A stretch of 64,000 nucleotides of DNA. Origin: Ophiura sarsii. Lineage: Eukaryota > Echinodermata > Ophiuroidea > Amphilepidida > Ophiuridae. The notes below the pieces were generated by a model. That model had not been told where the DNA came from, searched no databases, and saw nothing but the letters and a program-made list of their open reading frames with translations. Position numbers and translations under genes: made by a program. This document shows positions 60,401-64,000 of the stretch, piece after piece (the stretch's first letter is position 1; each line of letters starts with the position of its first letter). Location: contig CM069446.1 in assembly GCA_035610835.1 (NCBI GenBank), positions 52,429,625 to 52,493,624 of the forward strand, read 5' to 3'.

Positions 60401-62799
60401 TCTATTTCTCAGAACTGGCACCCACAAATGTTCTGAAATTTCTACAAAAGGTGGCCAGTGTATTCAGGTACTTGAATCAGTTAAAACCAAAACCGGGCCA
60501 GCAAGTTACGGTGTTCTCAGAATAAAACTAATTATGTGGGATCAAACAGCCGTGCTTTAACAACATGCACACTGTTTGAATCAACGTTGTCTTTATTTAC
60601 CTGCTGTCGTTCTCCAATTATCCTCGTTGTTGTCTCGAGGCGACCTCCCCGTCCGGCTCGTGTGCCTCCAACCGCTATCCTCTTCTTCCTCCGTTCTGCT
60701 CAGCTGTCGTTCCCGCGGCACTCGCCAGTTGTCACTCAAGCTGCCCCGGTCTATTTTGCGCGGCGACGGCGGACCGGCGTCCGCTTCAAATGGCCTCACC
60801 TCGGGTCGGTGACCTTTGTCGTATAGCCGCTGTTCATTGCTAGAGTTGTGAGAGAGGTAACAAAATGACGAGAGGTAACAAAATAACCAAAAGGAATTTG
60901 ATGAGATGCGTCTCAAGCATGTATTGACTGATTTACAAAATAACGAGAAAAAAGAAGAAAAGATTATAACAAATATTCAAATTCAAGCCAGGATTAGTCC
61001 GTCAAAAAAACTCTCTCTCTCTCAAGATGATCTCTACAGCAAGTCGAAAAAAATCCCGAAACCAATTTTGTGAATGAAAAATTGTAAGTGCATGCGTAAT
61101 GATGATTTTGGTCAGTTAAAGATGGCGATCGCCGCGATTGGTTGTGATTGTGAGTAATACAGAGTCATTAAATGTAGTTCGCTACCGATTGCTAAAATAA
61201 TGATGGCAACAAATGGCATAAACGGCAAAGAATCTGACCCATCAATACCAATTTTTGAGTCTTAAAAAATATTGTGATATTATCGATATCGTGACATATT
61301 TAGCAGCAATATTGCGACATGAAAAACACTGGCGATGCTCACCCTGGGTTTATAATCCAAATATAGCTGTGTTGTATAAGCAATTGAAATTGGATATTGC
61401 CCCATTTCACAACAAAGCATCGTGTGACTTAGCCACAAGACCAACAGAGAATTTTCTTTGTATTGACCTAGTTGTTAAATCATGCTAAGACGGCATGTGA
61501 CTTGATGGAAAGACTGGCTGTATGTCCCAATTTAACAAAGAAACACCACTGTATTCATCATTAACAGCAACCGACCGTTTTTGTCATGTGTGGGTTTTTA
61601 AGAAGCTAGTCACAAATACAAGAACTCCCTCGAAACCAGGATAAAAGTCAAGAAAAACATCTGTTAACATTTCTTTCTGGATTTGCAAAAAAATAATGTT
61701 ACTATTTCACACTCCATTTCTAAAGTGCACAGGATAAGCTGAAATACTTGAGGGTCTTGATCAGACTCGAGGTCTTTGCTGTGCCGAGAGGCATTTTTAG
61801 GCAAGTTTGAAGGGCCTCAATTAAAATGCAGGGTCCCCTGAGAAATTCTGTGGACATATTTTCCCCTGTGGCCTGCCTCATTTTGAGCAATGTTTTGATC
61901 CACATTTCTCTAAATACTACTCCGGTATATTTGAATTGTAAATGCATCTGGGCCCTATTGCATAAAATGTAAGATTAATCTTAAGTGAACTTAGGATCTT
62001 AAAGCTGGCCTCCCGCTTTGGTAGTTCACCACAGACGAACTGGTCATACACCTGTTCACTTGATGACAAACTGTACTGAGTTAATATGGAGATATTGTAA
62101 CCTTGTCAAATGCCCAAGAGAACTGGATGTGGCTAGAAACTTAAAGTGGTAGTTCGCCTTTAAGCCTGGTTAAGAAGAATATTTGTAGATTCTTCCTAAA
62201 TTGAGCATTATGAAGAAGGGCCAAGTTGTAAAGTTTGACCTAGGGTCGTCTATTATCATGAAAATCAATTCACAAATTCTTAAAACAATCTTCCTAAGAA
62301 GAGTTGAAAACGTAAGAAGAATAACTCTACATATGATGAGACCTAAGGCTGTGACTTATACTCGAGTACTCGGGTACCTGCCCGCTTTTCCGGGTACCCG
62401 GGTACCAAATTAGGTACCTGAATACCCGAAATGTTTAAAAAAGAAATTTAAAAAAAATAAAAAAATACATTTCTTTTTTTTTTAGTACAAATTTGTCCCC
62501 CAAATGACCTCTATTGACCCCATTATGTGTCATTTTGTACTTTAAAAAAAAAAAAATGTATTTTCGGGTACCCGCCCGAAAAACGGGTCGGGTACCCGGG
62601 TATGAAACTACCCGTGCATTCACAGCCTTAATGATACCCTTATCTTTTATGCAACAGGGCCCAGGTCACATATATTATACATACCCTTCGTCCCAGCTCA
62701 ATGTTCTATTAAATTCTCTTCTAAAGCTACTGCTACCCCCGCTTCCCCCTTCATCGTCATAACTAGAAACGCTACGTTGAAAGTCACCCCTGCCTCGAC
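27353..62799 (-). CDS. GIGYF: GIGYF (GRB10-interacting GYF protein), most of the gene in 23 coding exons
   Basis: Scaffold of the GIGYF-4EHP translational repressor complex, which also binds DDX6, TNRC6 and other PPG-motif proteins; cytoplasmic. Exons in transcript order: 62685-62799, 60601-60839, 57469-57722, 56503-56575, 55513-56138, 54898-55024, 52577-52743, 51339-51712, 49762-49928, 47773-47970, 45624-45679, 44945-45144, 44004-44112, 43315-43601, 42315-42402, 41795-41938, 40402-40493, 37632-37737, 36592-36797, 35586-35715, 34138-34234, 33392-33555, 27353-27574. All junctions are GT-AG and in phase, giving about 1,412 residues. Visible parts in order: Arg/Gly-rich N-terminal segment, [15 protein letters not shown]6-binding region, GYF domain (about residues 460-530), polyGln/Ala segment, long Glu/Arg/Gln coiled coil, MGFWDE motif, C-terminal helical domain and the conserved tail [11 protein letters not shown]. 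The first N-terminal exons, with the 4EHP-binding motif, lie beyond the right edge. Confidence 0.93.
28371..28606. mobile_element. MITE family 1, copy 4 (diverged)
   Basis: ACAGTTTGAGCATCTCCAAA at the left and CAATTTGGAACTTACTAAAC at the right, in the last GIGYF intron. Confidence 0.65.
28763..28970. mobile_element. ACTGTATAAGTGGAAATGTTC-type MITE, copy 2
   Basis: Related to 3390-3606. The left end is clear; the right end is degraded (TTTCCAAAAGTACCAG). Confidence 0.55.
29725..29911. mobile_element. MITE family 1, copy 5
   Basis: CTATAGTTTAATCAGTTCCA at the left and CCAATTTGGAGCTGATCAAA at the right. Confidence 0.75.
29912..32030. other. Last GIGYF intron, central part, no gene seen
   Basis: AT-rich intron. 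A 112-codon minus-strand open stretch at 30929-31267 has no recognisable domain or splice context and is not called. Confidence 0.45.
32036..32290. repeat. Two-copy tandem duplication of about 125 bp
   Basis: AACCATGTTTTAA...GAGAATTAACATGCATGTAA...CCAAAGAGCTATTTTCATTT is repeated with modest divergence; the first copy also contains a C run. Confidence 0.8.
32512..32714. mobile_element. MITE family 1, copy 6
   Basis: TATAGTTTAATCAGTTCCAA at the left and CCAATTTGGAACTGATCAAA at the right. Confidence 0.8.
33392..33555 (-). CDS. GIGYF: GIGYF exon, C-terminal helical domain part 2
   Basis: Acceptor CCGCAG, donor GTGAGA. Reads [20 protein letters not shown], then [20 protein letters not shown] followed by a Gln/Arg-rich tail. 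The [10 protein letters not shown] core is highly conserved in GIGYF proteins. Confidence 0.95.
34138..34234 (-). CDS. GIGYF: GIGYF exon, C-terminal helical domain part 1
   Basis: Acceptor TTACAG, donor GTGAGT. Reads [20 protein letters not shown] then [12 protein letters not shown]; the next exon completes an Ile codon. Equivalent to LLKLFQG...FTQWCEQML in human GIGYF2. Confidence 0.93.
35158..35494. mobile_element. GGTGTTCCGATTTCTGG element, copy 3
   Basis: AGGTGTTCCGATTTCTGG at the left and GATCGGAACATCCACT at the right, with GCATAACTCCAATGGTTCTT inside, as at 24348-24690. Confidence 0.65.
35586..35715 (-). CDS. GIGYF: GIGYF exon with CAG/CAA run
   Basis: The acceptor is GTTAGCAG at 35716, not the CCAG at 35696, because only the former keeps the frame. 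Reads [16 protein letters not shown], about 14 glutamines with one Arg, then [12 protein letters not shown]. Donor GTAAAT. Confidence 0.88.
35897..36190. mobile_element. Diverged relative of the [23 protein letters not shown] MITE
   Basis: Shares AATGCGGAACGC, the AAATATTGAAATCCTTGTAA block and the GCGCGGGAGCTTTAAGACAA end with 25284-25590. Confidence 0.65.
36592..36797 (-). CDS. GIGYF: GIGYF exon with MGFWDE motif
   Basis: Acceptor AACAG, donor GTAAGT. Reads [20 protein letters not shown], a Ser/Pro-rich centre and [12 protein letters not shown], matching SVWGS and MGFWDDA of human GIGYF2. Its 5' half and upstream intron are tandemly duplicated at 36886-37110. Confidence 0.92.
36886..37110 (-). 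pseudogene. Decayed tandem duplicate of the GIGYF MGFWDE exon 5' half
   Basis: About 224 bp, closely matching 36662-36885, with scattered substitutions. It includes the exon start through WANQTK and the intron upstream. One base is lost in the CCCGAC run (CCGAC here), shifting the frame to a TGA, and the acceptor is TAG rather than CAG. It is probably not spliced in. Confidence 0.8.
37384..37595. mobile_element. MITE family 1, copy 7
   Basis: TATAGTTTGATCAGTTCCAA at the left and TTGGAACTGATTGAACTATA at the right, within a GIGYF intron. Confidence 0.8.
37632..37737 (-). CDS. GIGYF: GIGYF exon with [13 protein letters not shown] motif
   Basis: Acceptor CTCACAG, donor GTAAGT. Reads [20 protein letters not shown] then [15 protein letters not shown], matching KSLLEIQQEEARQMQ of human GIGYF2. 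Confidence 0.93.
37748..38095. mobile_element. MITE family 2, longer variant
   Basis: TATAGATGAGGTGACCGTTG at the left and GGTCACACCATCTATA at the right, with an interior unlike the other family 2 members. Confidence 0.55.
38690..39916. mobile_element. hAT-like element with exact 8-bp target duplication
   Basis: Ends CAGGCCTCAAATTT and, inverted, CAGGGCTCAATTTA. ATCTGGAC occurs immediately before (38682-38689) and after (39917-39924). The 1.2-kb interior carries GGGCACxxxGGCC repeats at both ends and an ATTTATTTA-rich centre, without a recognisable transposase. A 170-bp relative is at 49169-49338. Confidence 0.85.
39175..39300. repeat. ATTTATTTAAAGTT microsatellite
   Basis: Irregular repetition of TTATTTATTTAAAG, inside the 38690-39916 element. 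Confidence 0.8.
40021..40062 (-). pseudogene. Diverged fragment resembling the end of the 40402-40493 GIGYF exon
   Basis: About 28 of 39 positions match the exon's final segment and donor (AATAGACCTGGA...CTAGGGGTAGA against AATAGACCTGGA...AGCCAGGGGTAAG). It may be an old exon-end duplicate; the short match keeps confidence low. Confidence 0.4.
40402..40493 (-). CDS. GIGYF: GIGYF exon with polyglutamine run
   Basis: Acceptor TTTTCAG, donor GTAAGG. Reads QRQRQMAQL, a run of glutamines, then [11 protein letters not shown]. Corresponds to the QRRQQRELMKALQQQQ region of human GIGYF2. Confidence 0.92.
40575..41555. mobile_element. Inverted-repeat element with TACTGACGCGTGTATAG ends
   Basis: GTACTGACGCGTGTATAG at the left and CTATACACGCGTCAGTAC at the right. 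Just inside, AAGTCCCACCCCCTAATT occurs at the left and is repeated in direct orientation near 41488. About 0.98 kb, with no transposase seen. Confidence 0.75.
41795..41938 (-). CDS. GIGYF: GIGYF exon with [10 protein letters not shown] motif
   Basis: Acceptor CTCCAG, donor GTACGG. Reads [12 protein letters not shown], a Thr/Ser/Gly linker, then [18 protein letters not shown]. Matches KLPSSSTWGQQS...LAEIQKLEEERERQ in human GIGYF2. Confidence 0.93.
42315..42402 (-). CDS. GIGYF: GIGYF exon with [10 protein letters not shown] motif
   Basis: Acceptor CTCCTAG, donor GTAAGT. Reads [20 protein letters not shown] then further glutamines and SK, equivalent to [15 protein letters not shown] in human. 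Confidence 0.93.
43168..43240 (+). repeat. tRNA-like sequence, probable SINE head or tRNA pseudogene
   Basis: Contains a box-A-like TGGTCTAGTGATTAG and a box-B-like GGTTCGAATCT at tRNA-like spacing, with CAT at the anticodon position. The acceptor stem ends do not pair, so it is unlikely to be a functional tRNA. It lies in a GIGYF intron, antisense to the gene. Confidence 0.55.
43315..43601 (-). CDS. GIGYF: GIGYF coiled-coil exon
   Basis: Acceptor ATCCAG, donor GTAAGG. 95 residues of charged heptad-like sequence ([47 protein letters not shown]) ending RQQELIR. Corresponds to the long single helix of GIGYF proteins. Confidence 0.93.
44004..44112 (-). CDS. GIGYF: GIGYF coiled-coil exon
   Basis: Acceptor TGCCAG, donor GTAGAG. 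Reads [20 protein letters not shown] then [16 protein letters not shown]. Confidence 0.92.
44945..45144 (-). CDS. GIGYF: GIGYF coiled-coil exon
   Basis: Acceptor ATCATAG, donor GTGAGA. Reads [20 protein letters not shown], then [20 protein letters not shown] and a further [18 protein letters not shown]. It is continuous in phase with its neighbours. Confidence 0.93.
45624..45679 (-). CDS. GIGYF: GIGYF small exon with WDIGFWDPS
   Basis: Acceptor CAACAG, donor GTAAAG; 56 bp. Reads [18 protein letters not shown] and enters the coiled coil. Confidence 0.9.
45741..46005. mobile_element. GGCCAAACAAAGAAGG-ended MITE, copy 2
   Basis: AGGCCAAACAAAGAAGGAGG and TTTGTCTCAGAAG at the left; AAACCTTCTTCTTTGTTTGG and CCT at the right. 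Confidence 0.75.
46029..46900. mobile_element. CAGGGTGTCCCAGAATG-ended element carrying a nested MITE
   Basis: CAGGGTGTCCCAGAATGATT and TATACCGGG at the left are inverted at the right (CCCGGTATAAATCATTCTGG then GACACCCTG). Such ends are common in mariner-like elements. A family 2 MITE sits inside at 46179-46434. No transposase frame is seen. Confidence 0.8.
46179..46434. mobile_element. MITE family 2, copy nested in another element
   Basis: ATAGATGGGGTGACAGGTGA at the left and TGTCACCCTAT at the right, with the CAGTCCAGTCCCTTCGACCG block inside. Confidence 0.75.
46999..47363. mobile_element. MITE family 1, copy 8, expanded by an internal minisatellite
   Basis: TATAGTTTGATCAGCTCCAA at the left and CCAATTTGGAACTGATTTAA at the right. 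The usual GCATATTTCT before the right end has become a nine-copy array (47120-47340). Confidence 0.85.
47120..47340. repeat. Nine-copy 25-26 bp minisatellite
   Basis: The unit is AGATAAAAAACGCATATTTC plus TAGCT. Differences are mostly in the base before CGCAT and in the length of the A run. Confidence 0.9.
47437..47695. mobile_element. TATGTGACC-ended MITE
   Basis: AATATGTGACCCGTCACATC and AAAATCGACATG at the left; CATGTCTTTTTTGATGCGAC and TGGTCACATAT at the right, an imperfect inverted repeat. Confidence 0.65.
47773..47970 (-). CDS. GIGYF: GIGYF exon with polyalanine and MWGVP
   Basis: Acceptor CTTTCAG, donor GTGAGT. Reads [18 protein letters not shown], ten alanines, then [20 protein letters not shown] and [13 protein letters not shown]. 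Phase fits both neighbours. Confidence 0.88.
48147..48575. mobile_element. Mariner-like MITE with CACTCGTCAAAAGAA ends
   Basis: CACTCGTCAAAAGAAGTTCC and TGGACACT at the left are inverted at the right (AGTGTCCAGGAAATTCTTTT and GACGAGTG). TA flanks both sides, as for Tc1/mariner insertions. The core is AT-rich with a TATATAATTATATATA stretch. Confidence 0.8.
48691..49118. mobile_element. CTGTAAAACCACTTAATTTTGCG-type MITE interrupted by a TTAA element
   Basis: ACTGTAAAACCACTTAATTT at the left and AATGTTTTACAGTA at the right. A TTAA-flanked element is inserted at 48765-48977. Confidence 0.75.
48765..48977. mobile_element. TTAA-flanked MITE, copy 4, nested
   Basis: AGGCATATTATGCGATCTTT at the left and CACATAATAAACCT at the right, with TTAA on both sides (48761-48764 and 48978-48981). 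It is internally shortened relative to 4556-4930. Confidence 0.8.
49169..49338. mobile_element. hAT-like MITE with exact 8-bp target duplication
   Basis: Left end CAGGACTCAAAATAAG, right end ATATGAGCCCTG. TATCCATG occurs on both sides (49161-49168 and 49339-49346). It contains GGGCACC and AAGGCC words like the 38690-39916 element. Confidence 0.85.
49762..49928 (-). CDS. GIGYF: GIGYF exon with Gln-rich helix
   Basis: Acceptor TTGTAG, donor GTAAAG. Reads [20 protein letters not shown], then [20 protein letters not shown] and [11 protein letters not shown]. Confidence 0.88.
49929..51338. other. GIGYF intron, no exon seen
   Basis: Contains repeated AAACCGAG and GAGGATCCCGCG-like words (50215-51065) suggestive of an old inverted element: CCTGGAGGATCCCGCGA at the left and CGCGGGATCCTCCAGGG at the right. 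There is no coding evidence. Confidence 0.55.
51339..51712 (-). CDS. GIGYF: GIGYF exon with Gln/Ala-rich low-complexity segment
   Basis: Acceptor TTTACAG, donor GTAGGC. Reads [20 protein letters not shown], an alanine run, several glutamine runs (the longest about 17) separated by [20 protein letters not shown], ending [13 protein letters not shown]. Corresponds to the QQKAALSSQQQQQ region of human GIGYF2. The runs mix CAG and CAA codons. Confidence 0.92.
52577..52743 (-). CDS. GIGYF: GIGYF exon: C-terminal part of the GYF domain
   Basis: Acceptor CACACAG, donor GTGAGT. Reads [20 protein letters not shown], then [20 protein letters not shown] and [16 protein letters not shown]. The GPF-x4-MxxW-x3-GYF signature, which binds proline-rich PPG motifs, is complete. 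Confidence 0.97.
52994..53195. mobile_element. MITE family 1, copy 9
   Basis: CTATAGTTTAATCAATTCCA at the left and TTTGGAACTGATCAAACTAT at the right, inside the GYF-domain intron. Confidence 0.8.
53385..53613. mobile_element. MITE family 3 copy fused to the GYF exon array
   Basis: The left end ATCGCTGTTCTTTCAAAACC and GCATGTATAAAG match the element at 20813-21065. The right half runs into the first exon-containing array unit at ATGTTTTAATTACC instead of finishing with its own inverted end. Confidence 0.75.
53600..54952 (-). repeat. Tandem array of half GYF-domain exon plus donor plus transposon fragment
   Basis: Period 160-162 bp. Each unit has the last 55 bp of the GYF exon ([19 protein letters not shown]), the donor GTAATT, a few intron bases and about 90 bp of MITE family 3. 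Exon-copy ends lie at 53614, 53776, 53938, 54098, 54258, 54418, 54578 and 54738; the intact exon at 54898 forms the ninth iteration. No in-frame acceptor route is visible in a unit: upstream of THEH the GYF frame meets TAA. Middle units are identical to each other. Confidence 0.93.
54898..55024 (-). CDS. GIGYF: GIGYF exon: N-terminal part of the GYF domain (intact copy)
   Basis: Acceptor CTACAG at 55030-55025, donor GTAATT at 54897. Reads [20 protein letters not shown], then [20 protein letters not shown] and VQG, continuing in phase to GPFQSGEM at 52743. The KW.YKDPQG.VQGPF motif is diagnostic of GIGYF. Its 3' 55 bp are repeated eight times downstream. Confidence 0.96.
55140..55215. repeat. 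Short tandem repeat, three copies of about 27 bp
   Basis: The unit is ATTTCCTCCTGTTAACATTT plus CATG. Confidence 0.75.
55513..56138 (-). CDS. GIGYF: GIGYF large low-complexity exon
   Basis: Acceptor AAACAG, donor GTTAGT; 626 bp. Reads [14 protein letters not shown], a Ser/Asn/Ala-rich linker, [16 protein letters not shown], an Ala-rich stretch, then [20 protein letters not shown] and AELIEE. The end matches DDEEGLKHLEQQAEKMVAYL just before the human GYF domain. Confidence 0.92.
56503..56575 (-). CDS. GIGYF: GIGYF small charged exon
   Basis: Acceptor ATGTAG, donor GTGAGA; 73 bp. Reads [20 protein letters not shown] then ENKD. Similar lysine/aspartate-rich sequence follows GTFDSSGAF in vertebrates. 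Confidence 0.85.
57048..57270 (-). pseudogene. Duplicate of the end of the GTFDASGAF exon and its donor
   Basis: About 225 bp matching 57273-57495. It carries the last 25 or so bases of the exon (SSAFCSKK in place of SGAFCSMK) with an intact donor GTAGGT, and the following intron. There is no acceptor or remaining exon, so it would act only as a decoy 5' splice site. Confidence 0.8.
57469..57722 (-). CDS. GIGYF: GIGYF exon with PEW and GTFDASGAF motifs (DDX6-binding region)
   Basis: Acceptor ACGCAG, donor GTAGGT. Reads [20 protein letters not shown], further Arg/Glu-rich sequence, then [20 protein letters not shown] and ASGAFCSMK. Matches LPEWCLEDAEEEMGTFDSSGAFLSLKK, the conserved DDX6-contacting segment of GIGYF proteins. 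Confidence 0.95.
57831..58175. mobile_element. Long-inverted-repeat MITE with GTGACCTGCTCCCACAAAAT arms
   Basis: GTGACCTGCTCCCACAAAAT (57839-57858) is the exact complement of 58148-58167. Similarity extends inward through AAGATGTTGCTGAATTGAG and GCATAGCATATTATTGATTT. Confidence 0.8.
58221..58485. mobile_element. MITE family 2, copy 4
   Basis: TATAGATAGGTGACCATTGT at the left and TGTCACCCCATCTATA at the right. It abuts the family 1 copy starting at 58482, the two sharing CTATAG. Confidence 0.75.
58482..58701. mobile_element. MITE family 1, copy 10
   Basis: CTATAGTTTGATCAGTATCA at the left and TTGGAACTGATTAAACTATA at the right. Confidence 0.8.
59090..59165. repeat. Four-copy 20-bp tandem repeat
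   Basis: The unit is AGGCAGTGTACATACACT, repeated with one or two differences. Confidence 0.85.
60601..60839 (-). CDS. GIGYF: GIGYF exon, Arg/Asp-rich N-terminal segment
   Basis: Acceptor CTCTAG, donor GTAAAT. Reads [40 protein letters not shown], then REEDSGW-like [16 protein letters not shown] and [11 protein letters not shown]. Resembles ENWRIFREEQ...DGGWRLAGSRR in human. Confidence 0.9.
61948..62664. mobile_element. CTGGGCCCTATTGCATAAAA-ended element with nested insertion
   Basis: CTGGGCCCTATTGCATAAAA at the left and TTTTATGCAACAGGGCCCAG at the right. It holds a second inverted-repeat element at 62344-62630. No coding capacity. Confidence 0.75.
62344..62630. mobile_element. AAGGCTGTGA-ended element rich in GGTACCCGGGTA
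   Basis: TAAGGCTGTGACTTATAC at the left, TTCACAGCCTTA at the right. Subterminal ACTCGGGTACCTGCCCG and CGGGTACCCGGGTACC words are inverted on the right side. Confidence 0.75.
62685..62799 (-). CDS. GIGYF: GIGYF first visible coding exon, RGRG-rich
   Basis: Acceptor TTGTAG, donor GTATGT. Reads [20 protein letters not shown], then [17 protein letters not shown]. Matches RGRGECGFYQRSFDEVEG...MHRSQSWEERG of human GIGYF2. Upstream exons lie outside the window. Confidence 0.92.
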
Positions 62800-63620
62800 C
62801 TACAAGGGGGAGAACAAACAGGCAAAAAATTGTTAAAGAGAATGAGGTATTTGACATCGGAATATGGAACACATGGTTTATTATACATACAATTGGAAAT
62901 AGAATTTGATAACTTGTAGGCCTAAATATTGTAATTTACAATTGGAAAAACAAATTGAGTGTTGTTTAGATTGTACGACAGATTTCAGTGGTACGGTAGA
63001 AGGAGTTAGAGTAAATGGAGTAATGGCATCATGATCGAAGGTGACAGATACATCTGCCCTATCAAAACTGTTTGCGCAAGCGCTGCGAAGCATGCCCTCA
63101 TTTCCTGGCATGTCATTATGAAAAGGGTGTTCAACTTTCAATTTCGGCAAATAATACAGACATGAGAACTACATTCATAGGAAGAGAAAAACATGGGAAA
63201 CTTGTGGTGCAAACAGGAAAACTGTGTGACAATTGGCCCAAGATCAATAAAAAAACCAAGAAAGGGGATAAAGATAAATAAAATTGCAGAAATTTGGGTG
63301 ACATAATGCACCTAAACTCTGTGCCACCTCAAAGTTGCAGGAGCCGTCAGCAACTAGTATAATCGAATTCAAAATTGAACAAACAACACGACAAAGCACA
63401 AAGATGATCGCGCCGCAAATTATCACGCTTATGGTTGTGTGTGCTTCACGCAGTGAATGCGATACGCTGTTCCAAATTGTTTGTTTAATTTTAGATTTGA
63501 TTATAGTGATCACATAATCATTTCAAGAGTGTCATAGAATCTCCATTCACATGATCAAAGAATTGCTGCGTCTATGTAAGGATTACATCCTGACATCAAT
63601 TGAGGCGACACAGAGTAAAA
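62800..63620. other. GIGYF intron at the right edge, no exon seen
   Basis: No sequence resembling the missing N-terminal GIGYF exons is present between here and the window end. Confidence 0.6.
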
Positions 63621-63623
63621 GAT

Positions 63624-63944
63624 CAGTGTTGTAGCTAGAGCAATTTTAGTGCCAGGCTACAATTTCCCGGCCAGGGGTATTACGAACGAAGTAAGCTTAC
63701 TGAATTTATAGACGAAATATGGACGAATTACATGAACAAAATGGGGGAAATGCCATAAAATACTCAGTTTTACTTCCAAGTTCCTTCCACACTAGTTAAA
63801 ATCATATTTTTAAAGTTTATTTACTACAATTTCATGGTGAATTAGTGCCGGGGCGGAAGGGTTTTCATTGACTGTGAGTGCCGGGTGCAAATTACTAGTC
63901 CAGGGCGGGCCCGCCCAGCACCACCCGCTGTAGCTACATCCCTG
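63624..63944. mobile_element. hAT-like MITE with CAGTGTTGTAGCTAGAGC ends
   Basis: CAGTGTTGTAGCTAGAGC at the left and the complement of GCTGTAGCTACATCCCTG at the right. Flanks TAAAAGAT (63616-63623) and GTAAAGAT (63945-63952) are near-identical. A GGGCGGGCCCGCCC palindrome lies near the right end; a related GC-rich stretch occurs at 59185-59210. Confidence 0.65.
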
Positions 63945-64000
63945 GTAAAGATGTTTTGGTATAGGAGTGTGGTTTCTCTATTCTAGTTCTACAGTGTATT

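Overview
This window is eukaryotic genomic DNA from an intron-rich, AT-rich animal genome packed with short inverted-repeat transposons. GT-AG introns, polyglutamine exons, a Penelope-like retroelement and protein similarity to vertebrate genes point to a marine invertebrate, perhaps a deuterostome. The species cannot be fixed from the sequence. There is no bacterial, phage or CRISPR content. All homology calls rest on remembered protein families, not on searches.

Two host genes are readable, both on the minus strand. From 20 to 8926 lies the 5' part of an SLC12A9 orphan cation-chloride cotransporter gene (three exons; the rest runs off the left edge). Exons 2 and 3 read cleanly, but exon 1 needs three single-base frame changes that sum to zero. 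From 62799 down to the stop codon at 27353 lies most of a GIGYF gene, a GYF-domain translational repressor scaffold. I traced 23 coding exons whose splice phases all agree, giving about 1,412 residues; only the first N-terminal exons lie outside the window. In human both SLC12A9 and GIGYF1 sit in 7q22.1, so the pairing may be ancient.

The 18 kb between the genes holds a composite Penelope-like element (11144-17655). It has one full reverse transcriptase/GIY-YIG copy on the minus strand and one 5'-truncated copy on the plus strand, head to head, with three 305-bp terminal repeats. A 13-bp target-site duplication encloses the whole block, so it probably arrived as one insertion. A hammerhead-ribozyme-like fold recurs in each terminal repeat. 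A small unidentified plus-strand exon lies just left of it.

Introns and intergenic DNA carry many terminal-inverted-repeat elements: a ten-copy family, TTAA-flanked palindromes, hAT-like elements with 8-bp duplications, and a curious group whose ends are CCCGGG followed by long G runs. Several are nested.

The most unusual region is 53600-54950. Half of the GYF-domain exon, with its 5' splice site, has been fused to half of a small transposon and tandemly amplified into eight decoy copies beside the intact exon. Smaller duplications of exon edges occur at three other GIGYF exons.
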